This document shows positions 42,992-51,201 of a stretch of DNA of 64,000 nucleotides, one piece after another; positions within the stretch are counted from its first letter, which is position 1; every line of letters starts with the position of its first letter. Under the pieces are notes generated by a model. It was not told the origin of the DNA, made no database searches, and saw only the letters and a list, made by a program, of their open reading frames with translations. Source of the stretch: Chloroflexota bacterium (GTDB taxonomy: Bacteria > Chloroflexota > Anaerolineae > Aggregatilineales > Phototrophicaceae). Location of the stretch: positions 1-64,000 of the forward strand of contig JACRPS010000020.1 in the NCBI GenBank assembly GCA_016223085.1, read 5' to 3'. A program made the translations under genes and the position numbers.

Positions 42992-45007
42992 ATGAACATC
43001 CGTCGTATGATCGTGGGGCGGCCTTTAGCCAGCAGCGAGGCCATTCACCAACGGCTGTCCAAAGTTAAAGCCCTGGCCGTATTCTCGTCCGACGCGCTGT
43101 CGTCCAGCACCTATGCGACCGAAGCGATTCTGCTGGTGCTGATCGCGGCGGGCACGGCGGCGCTGGGCGTGTCGTGGTGGGTGGCGCTGGGCATCGCCGC
43201 GCTGATGGTGATCGTCGCCTTTTCGTACTACCAGACCATTCATGCCTATCCCAACGGGGGTGGGGCGTATATTGTATCGAAAGATAACCTCGGCACGTGG
43301 CCCGGTTTAACCGCCGCCGCCGCGCTGCTGATTGACTACATCCTGACGGTGGCGGTGAGCGTATCGGCAGGGACGGCGGCGCTGTCGTCGGCGTTCCCGG
43401 AACTCGCACCGTACCGCGTTGACGCGGCGCTGCTGATCGTGGCCTTCATCACGGTCATGAACCTGCGGGGTGTCCGGGAAAGCGGCACATTTTTTGCCAT
43501 TCCCACCTACCTGTTTGTCATCGGTATGCTGCTGATGATCGTGGTTGGCGTGGCACGCGCGCTAACCGGCAGCATCACCCCCGTACCGCCGCCGGCGCCG
43601 GAAGTACTAGCGGAAGAACTGAAATTCACCGGCGGCCTGACGCTGTTCCTGGTGCTGCGCGCGTTCGCGGCGGGCTGTACCGCGCTGACCGGCATCGAAG
43701 CGATCTCCAACGGCATCCCGGCGTTTAAGCCGCCGGAGAGCCGCAACGCCAGCCAGACGCTGATGGTGATGGTGGCGCTGCTGTGCACCATGTTCGTCGG
43801 CACAACGTTTCTGGCGAACCAGTATCAGGTGGTAGCCGTGCATCATACGGATACAACCGTGCTGTCGCAGATCGCCCGGGCGGTGTTTGGGGACGGCAGC
43901 ATCCTGTTTTACTACCTGCAATTCACGACGCTGCTGATTCTGTCTCTGGCGGCGAACACGGCTTATGCCGACTTCCCACGGCTGGCGGCGATCATCTCAC
44001 GCGACCGTTTCCTGCCGCGCCAGTTGACCAACCTGGGCGACCGGCTGGTGTTCAGCAATGGTATCATCACGCTGGCGGTGGCCGCCGGCGTTCTGATTGT
44101 CCTGTTCGACGCGCGCGAGCATAACCTGCTGCCGCTGTACGCGGTGGGCGTGTTCCTCAGCTTCACGCTGTCGCAGTCCGGCATGGTTGTTCACTGGCTG
44201 AAGGAGCGCAAGCTGCCAAACTTCAAACCCAACTGGAGCTGGCGTCTCCACATCGGCATCAACGGCTTTGGCGCGGTGTGCACCTTCATCGTGATGATCG
44301 TGCTGATGGTGACGAAGTTCGCCGAAGGCGCCTGGATTGTCATGCTGGCAATCCCGGTGATGATGGCGCTGTTTATCTTCATCCGCCGGCATTACGAAAG
44401 CGTGGCCCGGTCGCTGACGCTGGACGGCATCGAACCCGGCCCGCTGGCGGACCGGTTTAAGGTCTACAGCGACCGCAACCATACGCGGGTCGTGGTGCTG
44501 ATGAACAGCCTCAACCGCGCATCGTTGCAGGCGCTGGAATACGCGCTGCGGATTTCCGACAAGGTGCGGGTGTGCGCGATTGAGGTAGAACCAGAGGCGA
44601 CCGAACGGTTGCAGCAGCGGTGGAAAGAATGGCGGCTGACGATCCCGCTGGACATCGTACCGTCGCAGTACCGCGAAATCGGCAGGCCATTGATCGAATA
44701 TCTGCACCGGCTAGACGAAGAATGTGACGAAGTGATTCCGACGGTGGTGGTGATGCCGGAATTTGTGGTGTCGCGCTGGTGGGAACGTTACCTGCATAAC
44801 CAGACTACCCGCGCCATCCGCGCCGCGCTGTACCGCGACCAGATCGAACGCGGGCGCGGGCGACCTGTGATTGATGTGCCGTACCGGATTGGCGACGAGC
44901 TGTATGAGCCAGTGGCGCTGAAATCCAACCCGCCGGCGCTTAACGGTAACGGTACTGCGCCGGAAGCCGTCGAGCCGGTTGAAGGAACCGAAGCAAAACA
45001 GGCATGA
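42992..45007 (+). CDS. KimA-like potassium/APC transporter
   Basis: 671 aa. About 12 membrane helices (30-450) and a 200-residue cytoplasmic C-terminus with a USP-like fold. AVFSSDALSSSTYATEAILLVL has the Asp and Tyr spaced as in KimA's potassium sites; YPNGGGAYIVSKDNLG, LLIDYILTVAVSVSAG and AAGCTALTGIEAISNG are family hallmarks. KimA imports K+ with protons and is controlled by c-di-AMP in Bacillus; such control here is not shown. RBS AAAGGAAACCG. A second paralogue follows at 45354. Confidence 0.88.
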   Translation: MNIRRMIVGRPLASSEAIHQRLSKVKALAVFSSDALSSSTYATEAILLVLIAAGTAALGVSWWVALGIAALMVIVAFSYYQTIHAYPNGGGAYIVSKDNLGTWPGLTAAAALLIDYILTVAVSVSAGTAALSSAFPELAPYRVDAALLIVAFITVMNLRGVRESGTFFAIPTYLFVIGMLLMIVVGVARALTGSITPVPPPAPEVLAEELKFTGGLTLFLVLRAFAAGCTALTGIEAISNGIPAFKPPESRNASQTLMVMVALLCTMFVGTTFLANQYQVVAVHHTDTTVLSQIARAVFGDGSILFYYLQFTTLLILSLAANTAYADFPRLAAIISRDRFLPRQLTNLGDRLVFSNGIITLAVAAGVLIVLFDAREHNLLPLYAVGVFLSFTLSQSGMVVHWLKERKLPNFKPNWSWRLHIGINGFGAVCTFIVMIVLMVTKFAEGAWIVMLAIPVMMALFIFIRRHYESVARSLTLDGIEPGPLADRFKVYSDRNHTRVVVLMNSLNRASLQALEYALRISDKVRVCAIEVEPEATERLQQRWKEWRLTIPLDIVPSQYREIGRPLIEYLHRLDEECDEVIPTVVVMPEFVVSRWWERYLHNQTTRAIRAALYRDQIERGRGRPVIDVPYRIGDELYEPVALKSNPPALNGNGTAPEAVEPVEGTEAKQA

Positions 45008-45014
45008 TAATGGG

Positions 45015-45043
45015 GTCGGGACACGGCAGCGCCGTGTCCCGAC
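45015..45043 (+). terminator. Hairpin terminator after the first KimA-like gene
   Basis: GTCGGGACACGGC-AGC-GCCGTGTCCCGAC, a perfect 13-bp stem followed by TTTCTTG, 8 bp after the stop. It is also a variant of the family A palindrome, so a mobile repeat may have been adopted as terminator. Confidence 0.6.
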
Positions 45044-45118
45044 TTTCTTGACAGCGATGAGGTTTACCTGTAATCTAACGTAAGTTTTCGCAATAAAAAG
45101 TGGAAGATAAATCTCCAT

Positions 45119-45142
45119 GCAAGCCGTAACGCGGCTTTTTTG
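45119..45142 (+). terminator. Second hairpin with T run
   Basis: CAAGCCGTAACGCGGCTTTTTTGC: stem AGCCG/CGGCT, six Ts. It could terminate the upstream transcript or act as an attenuator for the next gene. Confidence 0.55.
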
Positions 45143-45144
45143 CT

Positions 45145-45300
45145 GCACTGCTTACCTGCTCCAACTACGGGCGGAAGCCGCCGCCGGAATGCTGCCACAA
45201 CCACACGTCAACGTGTGGAGTCTGCCCCCTCCAACTGCGCTCTAACGGCTGTCTAGCAATTCTGCGACAGAATACTATTCCAGACGCGGGTCGTCGCTCG
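45145..45300 (+). promoter_or_regulatory. Structured leader of the second KimA-like gene
   Basis: Contains GGCGGAAGCCGCC, the hairpin CCACACG-TCAA-CGTGTGG at 45201-45218, and paired CTCCAACT repeats. It does not match the c-di-AMP (ydaO) riboswitch core as I know it. Confidence 0.3.
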
Positions 45301-45353
45301 CGTTCCGTTTGGGTTTCGGTTATGTGTTCCTAAAGAAAGCTGAGGAATCAGCA

Positions 45354-47333
45354 ATGGATAAATTAAACCTGGGACGCCTGTTGATTGGCAGGCCGCTGGC
45401 AACCAAGGAACTGCCCCACCAAGCGATCAGCCGTCCGGTGGGGTTAGCCGTGTTTGCTTCGGATGCGCTATCGTCCACCGCGTATGCTACCGAAGAAATC
45501 CTGATTACCCTGGCGTCGGCAGTGGCGGTTGGCGCAACGGCCAGCGCCGCCGGTTCGATTTTTGGGTTGTCGATTCCGATTGCCATTGCGATTTCGATCC
45601 TGCTGGTGATCGTAACCATCTCTTACCGGCAGACGATTTATGCCTACCCCAACGGTGGCGGGGCGTACATCGTCGCCCGCGATAATCTGGGCGAAGTACC
45701 GGCGCAAATCGCCGGCGCGGCGCTGCTCACCGACTACATCCTGACCGTTGCCGTGAGCATCTCGTCCGGTGTCGCGCAAATTACGTCGTTCCCGGCGTTT
45801 CGCGGCCTGCAACCGTACCGGGTATACATGGCTGTTGCCGTAATCATCCTGATTACCGTTGTCAATCTGCGCGGCGTGAAGGAAAGCGGGCGTATCTTCG
45901 CCGTGCCAACCTACTTCTTCCTGACGATGATGTTCCTGACGCTGGGCGCCGGCCTGATCCAGTTCTTTACGGGGGCGTTGGGAACAGTTGACCCGGAAAG
46001 CGTGGCGATGTTCCACCAGGAAACCCTGCACAACCTGGGGCTGTTCCTGATTTTAAGCGCGTTTTCACGCGGGTGTACCGCGCTGACCGGCATTGAAGCG
46101 ATTTCCAACGGCATCCAGGCCTTCAAACAGCCCCGCAGCCATAATGCCGCCGTCACGCTGATCTGGATGAGTTCAACGCTAATCGTCCTGTTTCTCGGTA
46201 TCACCTTCCTGGCGCACCAGGTTGTTGCCATTCCCAGCCATTCGGAAACGATCATCTCGCAAATGGCGCGCACCATTCATGGTGATTCGAGTATTTTTTA
46301 CGCACTGACGCTGGCCGGGACGGCGCTGATCCTGCTGATGGCCGCGAATACGAGCTACGCCGACTTCCCCCGGCTGGCGGCGCTGGCAGCGGCGGATGGC
46401 TTTTTGCCGCGCCAGTTAACCTATCGCGGGGGCCGACTGGTGTTCTCCTGGGGCATTATGCTGCTGGCGGTGTTTGCCATCACGCTGGTGGTTCTCTTTA
46501 ACGCCAGCACCACCAATCTGATTCCGTTGTATGCCATCGGCGTTTTCCTCAGCTTTACCATTTCACAAACCGGCATGGTGATTCATGCCCGCCGCACCGG
46601 GAAACTGAAGCCGGGCGAAAGCGTGCAGGGCCTGGAAACGGTCATGGAATATGACCCGCACTGGCGCAAGCATATGCTGATTAGCGGCTTTGGCGCGCTG
46701 TGCACCTTCGTTGTGATGCTGGTGTTTGCCATTACCAAATTCACCGAAGGCGCGTGGTTTATCCTGGTGCTGCTGCCGACGCTGGTCTACATCTTCTTCC
46801 GCATTCACCGCCACTACAAGGATGTGGCGAAGGCGCTGAGCTGGGAAAGCGTGCCGCCGGACCCCGAACCGCGCGTGGTGCAGACGCTGATTCTGGTGGA
46901 TGACGTTCACGCAGAAACGGTGCGGCTGGTAAACTTCGCCAAGTCGCTGGGCCATCCGTGGCGCGCCATCCATGTGGGTGTGAACCCGGAGAAAGCCGAA
47001 AAGGTCAAGGAGAAATGGCAGAAGCGCATTGGTGAAGGGGAATTAATTGTGCTGCCGTCCCCGTATCGTCTACTGGCTGAACCGATACAGGAGTACATCG
47101 AGCAAATACAGGAAGAACATCCCGGCTGTTTCGTCCATGTCATTATGGGTCATCTGGCGATGGACACCTTCTGGGCGCAGGCGCTGCACCAGAACACGGC
47201 GTTTATCTTTAACCTGACCTTTGCGCAGATGGAAAACGTGGCGGTGACCACCGTGCCCTACCAGATTCACAAGCGCGACCTGCAAGAAGCCGAGCGCCAC
47301 AAGGACGATGAGCAAATCATCGTCAGCCAGTAG
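45354..47333 (+). CDS. KimA-like potassium/APC transporter, paralogue
   Basis: 659 aa from MDKLNLGRLLIGRP with GAGGAA ten bases upstream. It has the same architecture as 42992..45007: VFASDALSSTAYATEEIL with the Asp/Tyr pair, YPNGGGAYIVARDNLG, DYILTVAVSISSG, SRGCTALTGIEAISNG, then a soluble C-terminal domain (VQTLILVDDVHAETVRLVNFAKSLG). The two paralogues are clearly diverged, so they are not a recent duplication. They may differ in affinity or regulation. Confidence 0.88.
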   Translation: MDKLNLGRLLIGRPLATKELPHQAISRPVGLAVFASDALSSTAYATEEILITLASAVAVGATASAAGSIFGLSIPIAIAISILLVIVTISYRQTIYAYPNGGGAYIVARDNLGEVPAQIAGAALLTDYILTVAVSISSGVAQITSFPAFRGLQPYRVYMAVAVIILITVVNLRGVKESGRIFAVPTYFFLTMMFLTLGAGLIQFFTGALGTVDPESVAMFHQETLHNLGLFLILSAFSRGCTALTGIEAISNGIQAFKQPRSHNAAVTLIWMSSTLIVLFLGITFLAHQVVAIPSHSETIISQMARTIHGDSSIFYALTLAGTALILLMAANTSYADFPRLAALAAADGFLPRQLTYRGGRLVFSWGIMLLAVFAITLVVLFNASTTNLIPLYAIGVFLSFTISQTGMVIHARRTGKLKPGESVQGLETVMEYDPHWRKHMLISGFGALCTFVVMLVFAITKFTEGAWFILVLLPTLVYIFFRIHRHYKDVAKALSWESVPPDPEPRVVQTLILVDDVHAETVRLVNFAKSLGHPWRAIHVGVNPEKAEKVKEKWQKRIGEGELIVLPSPYRLLAEPIQEYIEQIQEEHPGCFVHVIMGHLAMDTFWAQALHQNTAFIFNLTFAQMENVAVTTVPYQIHKRDLQEAERHKDDEQIIVSQ

Positions 47334-47340
47334 GTATTAC

Positions 47341-47399
47341 GACGCCGGAGGCTGGAAGCCATCCGGCTGAATGAAAAAAGCCACCTGGAAGGTGGCTGC
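47341..47399. repeat. Family E two-hairpin repeat
   Basis: GACGCCGGAGGCTGGAAGCCATCCGGCTGAATGAAAAAAGCCACCTGGAAGGTGGCTG, directly after the transporter stop. Confidence 0.8.
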
Positions 47400-47414
47400 G
47401 GGGGAGGAGGCCTA

Positions 47415-47486
47415 TTGGATAACCGAAACAGATTCATGGAATGCGGGGGCGAAGCAGCGGTTCGCCCCTACGAAAAAATCATAAGT
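47415..47486 (+). repeat. MITE-like element, family C copy 3 (diverged)
   Basis: TTGGATAACCGAAACAGATTCATGGAATGCGGGGGCGAAGCAGCGGTTCGCCCCTACGAAAAAATCAT; the right end is degraded. A family D-like hairpin, GGGGCGACCCTGCGTGGTCGCCCC, follows at 47499. Confidence 0.75.
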
Positions 47487-47531
47487 GTGGAAGTATGTCC
47501 GGGGCGACCCTGCGTGGTCGCCCCGTCGGCG

Positions 47532-49640
47532 TCAGGGAGTGATGGGTGTTTCAGCCAGGGGCAGGGTGATGTAAAAGGTTGAACCCTCACCCAGGCGGCT
47601 TTCCACGCCAATCTGCCCTTTGTGCGCTTCCACCAGGCTCTTGACAATCGCCAGCCCCAGCCCGGTGCCTTCGATGCTGTCGGTTTCCGGTCGGCGCACG
47701 CGGTAGAAGCGGTCAAACACGTGAATCTGGTCTTCCGGACTGATGCCCAGACCGTTATCCTGCACCGACACACGCAGCAGCGCGCCGCGCTGCTCGGCGC
47801 GGACTTTGACCGACCCTTCCGGCGGCGTGTATTTGACGGCATTGCCAATCAGGTTCATGAGCACCTGCCGCAGCCGGGCGTAATCGCCGGTCACACAGGG
47901 CAGATGATCGTCCGTTTCGATGGTGATGGTCATGGATTTGTTCTGGGCGGCAGGGCGCAGCGAGTCCACGCAGTCGTGAACGACGGTATTGATCTGCACT
48001 GGCTCCAACTGAAGCTGGATGCCGGACTCGATCTTCGCCAGGTCAAGCAGGTCATCAATTAGCTGGCGCATGTTGGTGATCGAACGGCGGATCATCTGGA
48101 CGGAGTGCATGCCCTGCTGGGCGACCGACTGCTGCATCAGCATCAGTTCGATGTAGCCATTCATCACGCTCAACGGCTGCTTGAGGTCGTGCGACACGGT
48201 GGCGATCAATTCGCCCTTCAGTTTGTCCATCTCCTTAAAGGGCGTGATGTCGTGCATGACGATAATCCAGCCGACGCTGGCATTGTATTTGAAGTTGGCA
48301 TGGAAGATGCGGCCATTGGGCATGGGCAGTTCTTCAATGATGTTTTCACCCAGGGTTTTGGCGCGCCGGTATACGTCCAGCAAGGGGGTGTGGTCAATGG
48401 CATCGAAGATGACGCGCCCAACATACGAGTCATTCAGGTAAAGCTGGAGCGCGGCCAGCGCCGACTGGTTAAGCAAAATCAGGCGGTCGTCGGCACCAAC
48501 GGCCATCACCACATCGGCGGTATTACTGAGGATGTGCGAGATTTTTTCGCGTTCGCGCACCGCCTCATCGTAAAGGCGGGCGTTGTCAATGGCAACGCCG
48601 GCGCGGGTTGCCAGCGCCTCCACAAACGCGAGGTGGGATTCAGTGAAGCCGTTCAGCCGCCGGCTTTCCACCGTAATCACCGCAACCACGCGGTCTTCCC
48701 GCATGACCGGCACGGACAACTGCGACCGGGTGCTGGTGGAGATGGGCACAAAGTCCTTGTCCAGCGAGACATCCGGCACAATTTCCGCATGGCCGGAACG
48801 CGCCACGCGCAGCGCCATACCGGGGCCGTATTCCCGCCGCAGCATGGCAAGCTGCTCGCGGGAGACATCGTAGCCATATTCGGCCATGTAGCGGAGTTCG
48901 TCGTCATCCTGATTGTACAGCGCCAGCGACGCGGCGCTGGCATTAGTGAAGCGCAGCGCCCAGTCCAGCGTCATCTGAAAGACCGAGTTAAGTTCAATCG
49001 TATCGTTCAGTTCCCGGTCAATCTGGTTGAGGATGGACATTTCCTTCACCGTGTCCGCCAGTTGCCGCACGATGTGGCGGTGCGCCTGGGCGCTGTGCAG
49101 CAGGGGGGCGGCATGGCGCGCAATCGCCTCCAGCTTCTCCTGATGGAGAGGTGTCAACGGCATGCCACTGACGTTATTGTCCGCCAGCGCCACGCCCAGC
49201 AGCATCGTGTCCAGCAGAAGGGGCGCGCTGTAAAAGCCGGTGGCCTGCATGACCTGCGCCAACCGGCCTGTGATGGAGGCGGATGAAACCAGATCGGCCT
49301 GCGCCATCATCCCGCGACCGGCCTGCCAGGCTACGATCAGGTTGTCCTGGGCGGCGCTGTGCAGCGGCAGGGCCTGGGCTTCCAGTTCGCGCTGGCGGTC
49401 GGGCGAGGGGAGGTGGTAGTTACTGGCGCTGAATTCGAGCGCCATTCCTTCTTCGTTGGTCAGCAGCAGGATGGCGCGGTCACAGCGCACGTAGCCAACG
49501 ATGCTGGCAAGCAGCTCTTTCAGGAACAGGTCGAAATCGAGCAGGGTGGCACTCAGCCGGGTGATGGCGGCATTGATCGCGCTGAGGTCGTCGAGCTGGG
49601 CCTGAAGGTCACGGGTGGAGGTACCAGGTTGTTCGATCAT
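47532..49640 (-). CDS. GAF-GAF-PAS sensor histidine kinase
   Basis: 702 aa, soluble. GAF1 about 20-175, GAF2 about 215-365 (SMAEYGYDVSREQLAMLRREYGPGMALRVARSG...DVSLDKDFVPI, then SQLSVPVMREDRVVAVITVESRRLNGFTESH), PAS about 375-475, HisKA with ATVSHDLKQPLSVMNGYIELM, HATPase with NLIGNAVKYTPPEGSV, VQDNGLGI and GTGLGLAIVKSLVEAHKG. It is a cytoplasmic sensor of an unknown small ligand or redox cue. No partner regulator is adjacent. Convergent with the KimA-like gene. Confidence 0.9.
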   Translation of the reverse strand: MIEQPGTSTRDLQAQLDDLSAINAAITRLSATLLDFDLFLKELLASIVGYVRCDRAILLLTNEEGMALEFSASNYHLPSPDRQRELEAQALPLHSAAQDNLIVAWQAGRGMMAQADLVSSASITGRLAQVMQATGFYSAPLLLDTMLLGVALADNNVSGMPLTPLHQEKLEAIARHAAPLLHSAQAHRHIVRQLADTVKEMSILNQIDRELNDTIELNSVFQMTLDWALRFTNASAASLALYNQDDDELRYMAEYGYDVSREQLAMLRREYGPGMALRVARSGHAEIVPDVSLDKDFVPISTSTRSQLSVPVMREDRVVAVITVESRRLNGFTESHLAFVEALATRAGVAIDNARLYDEAVREREKISHILSNTADVVMAVGADDRLILLNQSALAALQLYLNDSYVGRVIFDAIDHTPLLDVYRRAKTLGENIIEELPMPNGRIFHANFKYNASVGWIIVMHDITPFKEMDKLKGELIATVSHDLKQPLSVMNGYIELMLMQQSVAQQGMHSVQMIRRSITNMRQLIDDLLDLAKIESGIQLQLEPVQINTVVHDCVDSLRPAAQNKSMTITIETDDHLPCVTGDYARLRQVLMNLIGNAVKYTPPEGSVKVRAEQRGALLRVSVQDNGLGISPEDQIHVFDRFYRVRRPETDSIEGTGLGLAIVKSLVEAHKGQIGVESRLGEGSTFYITLPLAETPITP

Positions 49641-49820
49641 TGTTTATCAAAGCAGGATTCATTATTTCAATACCATCCATTATAGCTCTTATTGCTTTAT
49701 CAATGCATCAAGGGTTTATAATCAATCCAGAACGTGCCCATCAGACCCGACGGTTTGCCAGTGCGAAGGTCGCGTTTTATAATGCGGGTACGGAAGGCAC
49801 TTGCGGCGCGGAGGACAGAC

Positions 49821-50567
49821 ATGGATTTTAGAGAGGCGTCAGCCCGGTTCAAACAGCGACAGAAAGGCCAGGAGGAACAGGCGCAGCCGGCTCCTAACCC
49901 CGCCGAGGCGTACCGCATTCGCGGCAAGATGATCGGGGTGCTGCTGCGAGACGCCCGCCTGCACGCCGCCCGCAGCGTGGAAGAATGCGCCAACCTGCTG
50001 AAGGTGACGCCGCACGACGTGGAAGCCTGGGAACTGGGCGAGAGTGTGCCCAGCCTGCCGCAGTTGGAACTGCTGGCCTATTACCTGGGCGTGCCGATCA
50101 GCCACTTCTGGGGCACGGATACGCTGGAAGCAACCCAGGGGCGGCACGTGGACATCCAGACGGAATATATGGCGCTGCGCGACCGGATGGTTGGAGCGCT
50201 GCTGCGGCAGGCGCGGGAAGACGCGGGTCTGACGGTCGAGGCGCTGGCGGAGGCGAGCGCGGTCGCCGCCGATGACATCCGCCGCTATGAAGTGGGGGAA
50301 AGCCCCGCGCCGATGCACGAACTGAGCGTGATGGCCGGTGTGCTGAAAAAGAGCCTGTCGTATTTTCTGGAAAGCAGCGGGCACATCGGTAACTGGCTGG
50401 CGATCCGCGAGGAGTGGAAACACTTCAGCAGTCTGCCGGACGATCTGCGGCAGTTTGCCGCCAAGCCGGTGAATATCGGTTTTATCGAGATTGCGTTGAT
50501 GCTGAGCCAGATGCCGACCGAAAAACTGCGGCGCATCGGCGAAAGCGTGCTGGACATCACCCGGTAA
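49821..50567 (+). CDS. Tandem XRE-type HTH regulator
   Basis: 248 aa from MDFREASARF with GGAGG nine bases upstream. Two helix-turn-helix modules: about 40-100 (IGVLLRDARLHAARSVEECANLLKVTPHDVEAWELGESVPSLPQLELLAYYLGVP) and about 132-195 (VGALLRQAREDAGLTVEALAEASAVAADDIRRYEVGESPAPMHELSVMAGVL). Two HTHs in one chain suggest binding of a palindromic or bipartite DNA site as a pseudo-dimer. The target is unknown. It leads a co-directional set with TPR and glycosyltransferase genes. Confidence 0.88.
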   Translation: MDFREASARFKQRQKGQEEQAQPAPNPAEAYRIRGKMIGVLLRDARLHAARSVEECANLLKVTPHDVEAWELGESVPSLPQLELLAYYLGVPISHFWGTDTLEATQGRHVDIQTEYMALRDRMVGALLRQAREDAGLTVEALAEASAVAADDIRRYEVGESPAPMHELSVMAGVLKKSLSYFLESSGHIGNWLAIREEWKHFSSLPDDLRQFAAKPVNIGFIEIALMLSQMPTEKLRRIGESVLDITR

Positions 50568-50589
50568 GTGTCCGGTTTCAACGATTTTT

Positions 50590-50618
50590 GCAGGGGCGAA
50601 CCGCCGGTTCGCCCCTAC
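50590..50618. repeat. Family C core hairpin
   Basis: GCAGGGGCGAACCGCCGGTTCGCCCCTAC, between the HTH and TPR genes. Confidence 0.8.
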
Positions 50619-50653
50619 GTCTGAAAACCAAAAGGGAGTGACAAGGGGGTACT

Positions 50654-51193
50654 ATGACCATGGCTCAGGATTATCAGGCGCGCGGGGTCAAGCTGTTCCA
50701 GCAGAAGGATTTTGAGGCCGCCGCGCAGCAGTTCCACCAGGCGCAGGAAGCCTACGAGGCGGAAGGCCGCCGGGACCTGGCCGCCGAGATGCGCGTCAAC
50801 ATCGGTCTGGTACACCGCGCGCTGGGCGAAAACCAGCAGGCGCTGGATGAAATGCAGGCGGCGCTGGCCGTGTTCCAGGAGATGAACGACGACGTGCGCT
50901 GCGCGAAGGTGCTGGGCAACATGGGCGGCGTATACGTGGAACTCAATGACCACGAACAGGCCTACACCTGCTACCGCACGGCGGCGGACATTTTTGAGGC
51001 GCACGGCGAAAAGAAGCTGTACGGCGAAACGCTGATGGCGATTGGCGCGCTGCAGGTGGATGAACGCAAGCTGGCGCAGGGCGCGGCGACCTACGAGGTC
51101 GGCCTGGAGCAGATGGACGAGCTGAACGCCCGGCAGAAGGTCATCAAGGGGTTACTGGGGATTCGGAACAAAATCACCGGTGGCAGCAAGTAG
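50654..51193 (+). CDS. TPR repeat protein
   Basis: 179 aa. About four tetratricopeptide repeats: AQDYQARGVKLFQQKDFEAAAQQFHQAQEAYEAEG, AEMRVNIGLVHRALGENQQALDEMQAALAVFQEMND, AKVLGNMGGVYVELNDHEQAYTCYRTAADIFEAHG and YGETLMAIGALQVDERKLAQGAATYEVGLEQMDE. It is a protein-interaction scaffold with no catalytic motif. It ends 8 bp before the next gene, so translation coupling is likely. Confidence 0.9.
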   Translation: MTMAQDYQARGVKLFQQKDFEAAAQQFHQAQEAYEAEGRRDLAAEMRVNIGLVHRALGENQQALDEMQAALAVFQEMNDDVRCAKVLGNMGGVYVELNDHEQAYTCYRTAADIFEAHGEKKLYGETLMAIGALQVDERKLAQGAATYEVGLEQMDELNARQKVIKGLLGIRNKITGGSK

Positions 51194-51201
51194 GATCAGG
51201 T

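Noticed and set aside
45008-45353. c-di-AMP (ydaO) riboswitch upstream of a KimA-like gene
   Set aside because: Expected from family biology, but the conserved core is not seen; reported only as a structured leader.
48105-49286. 393-aa plus-strand ORF
   Set aside because: Antisense shadow of the GAF-PAS histidine kinase.
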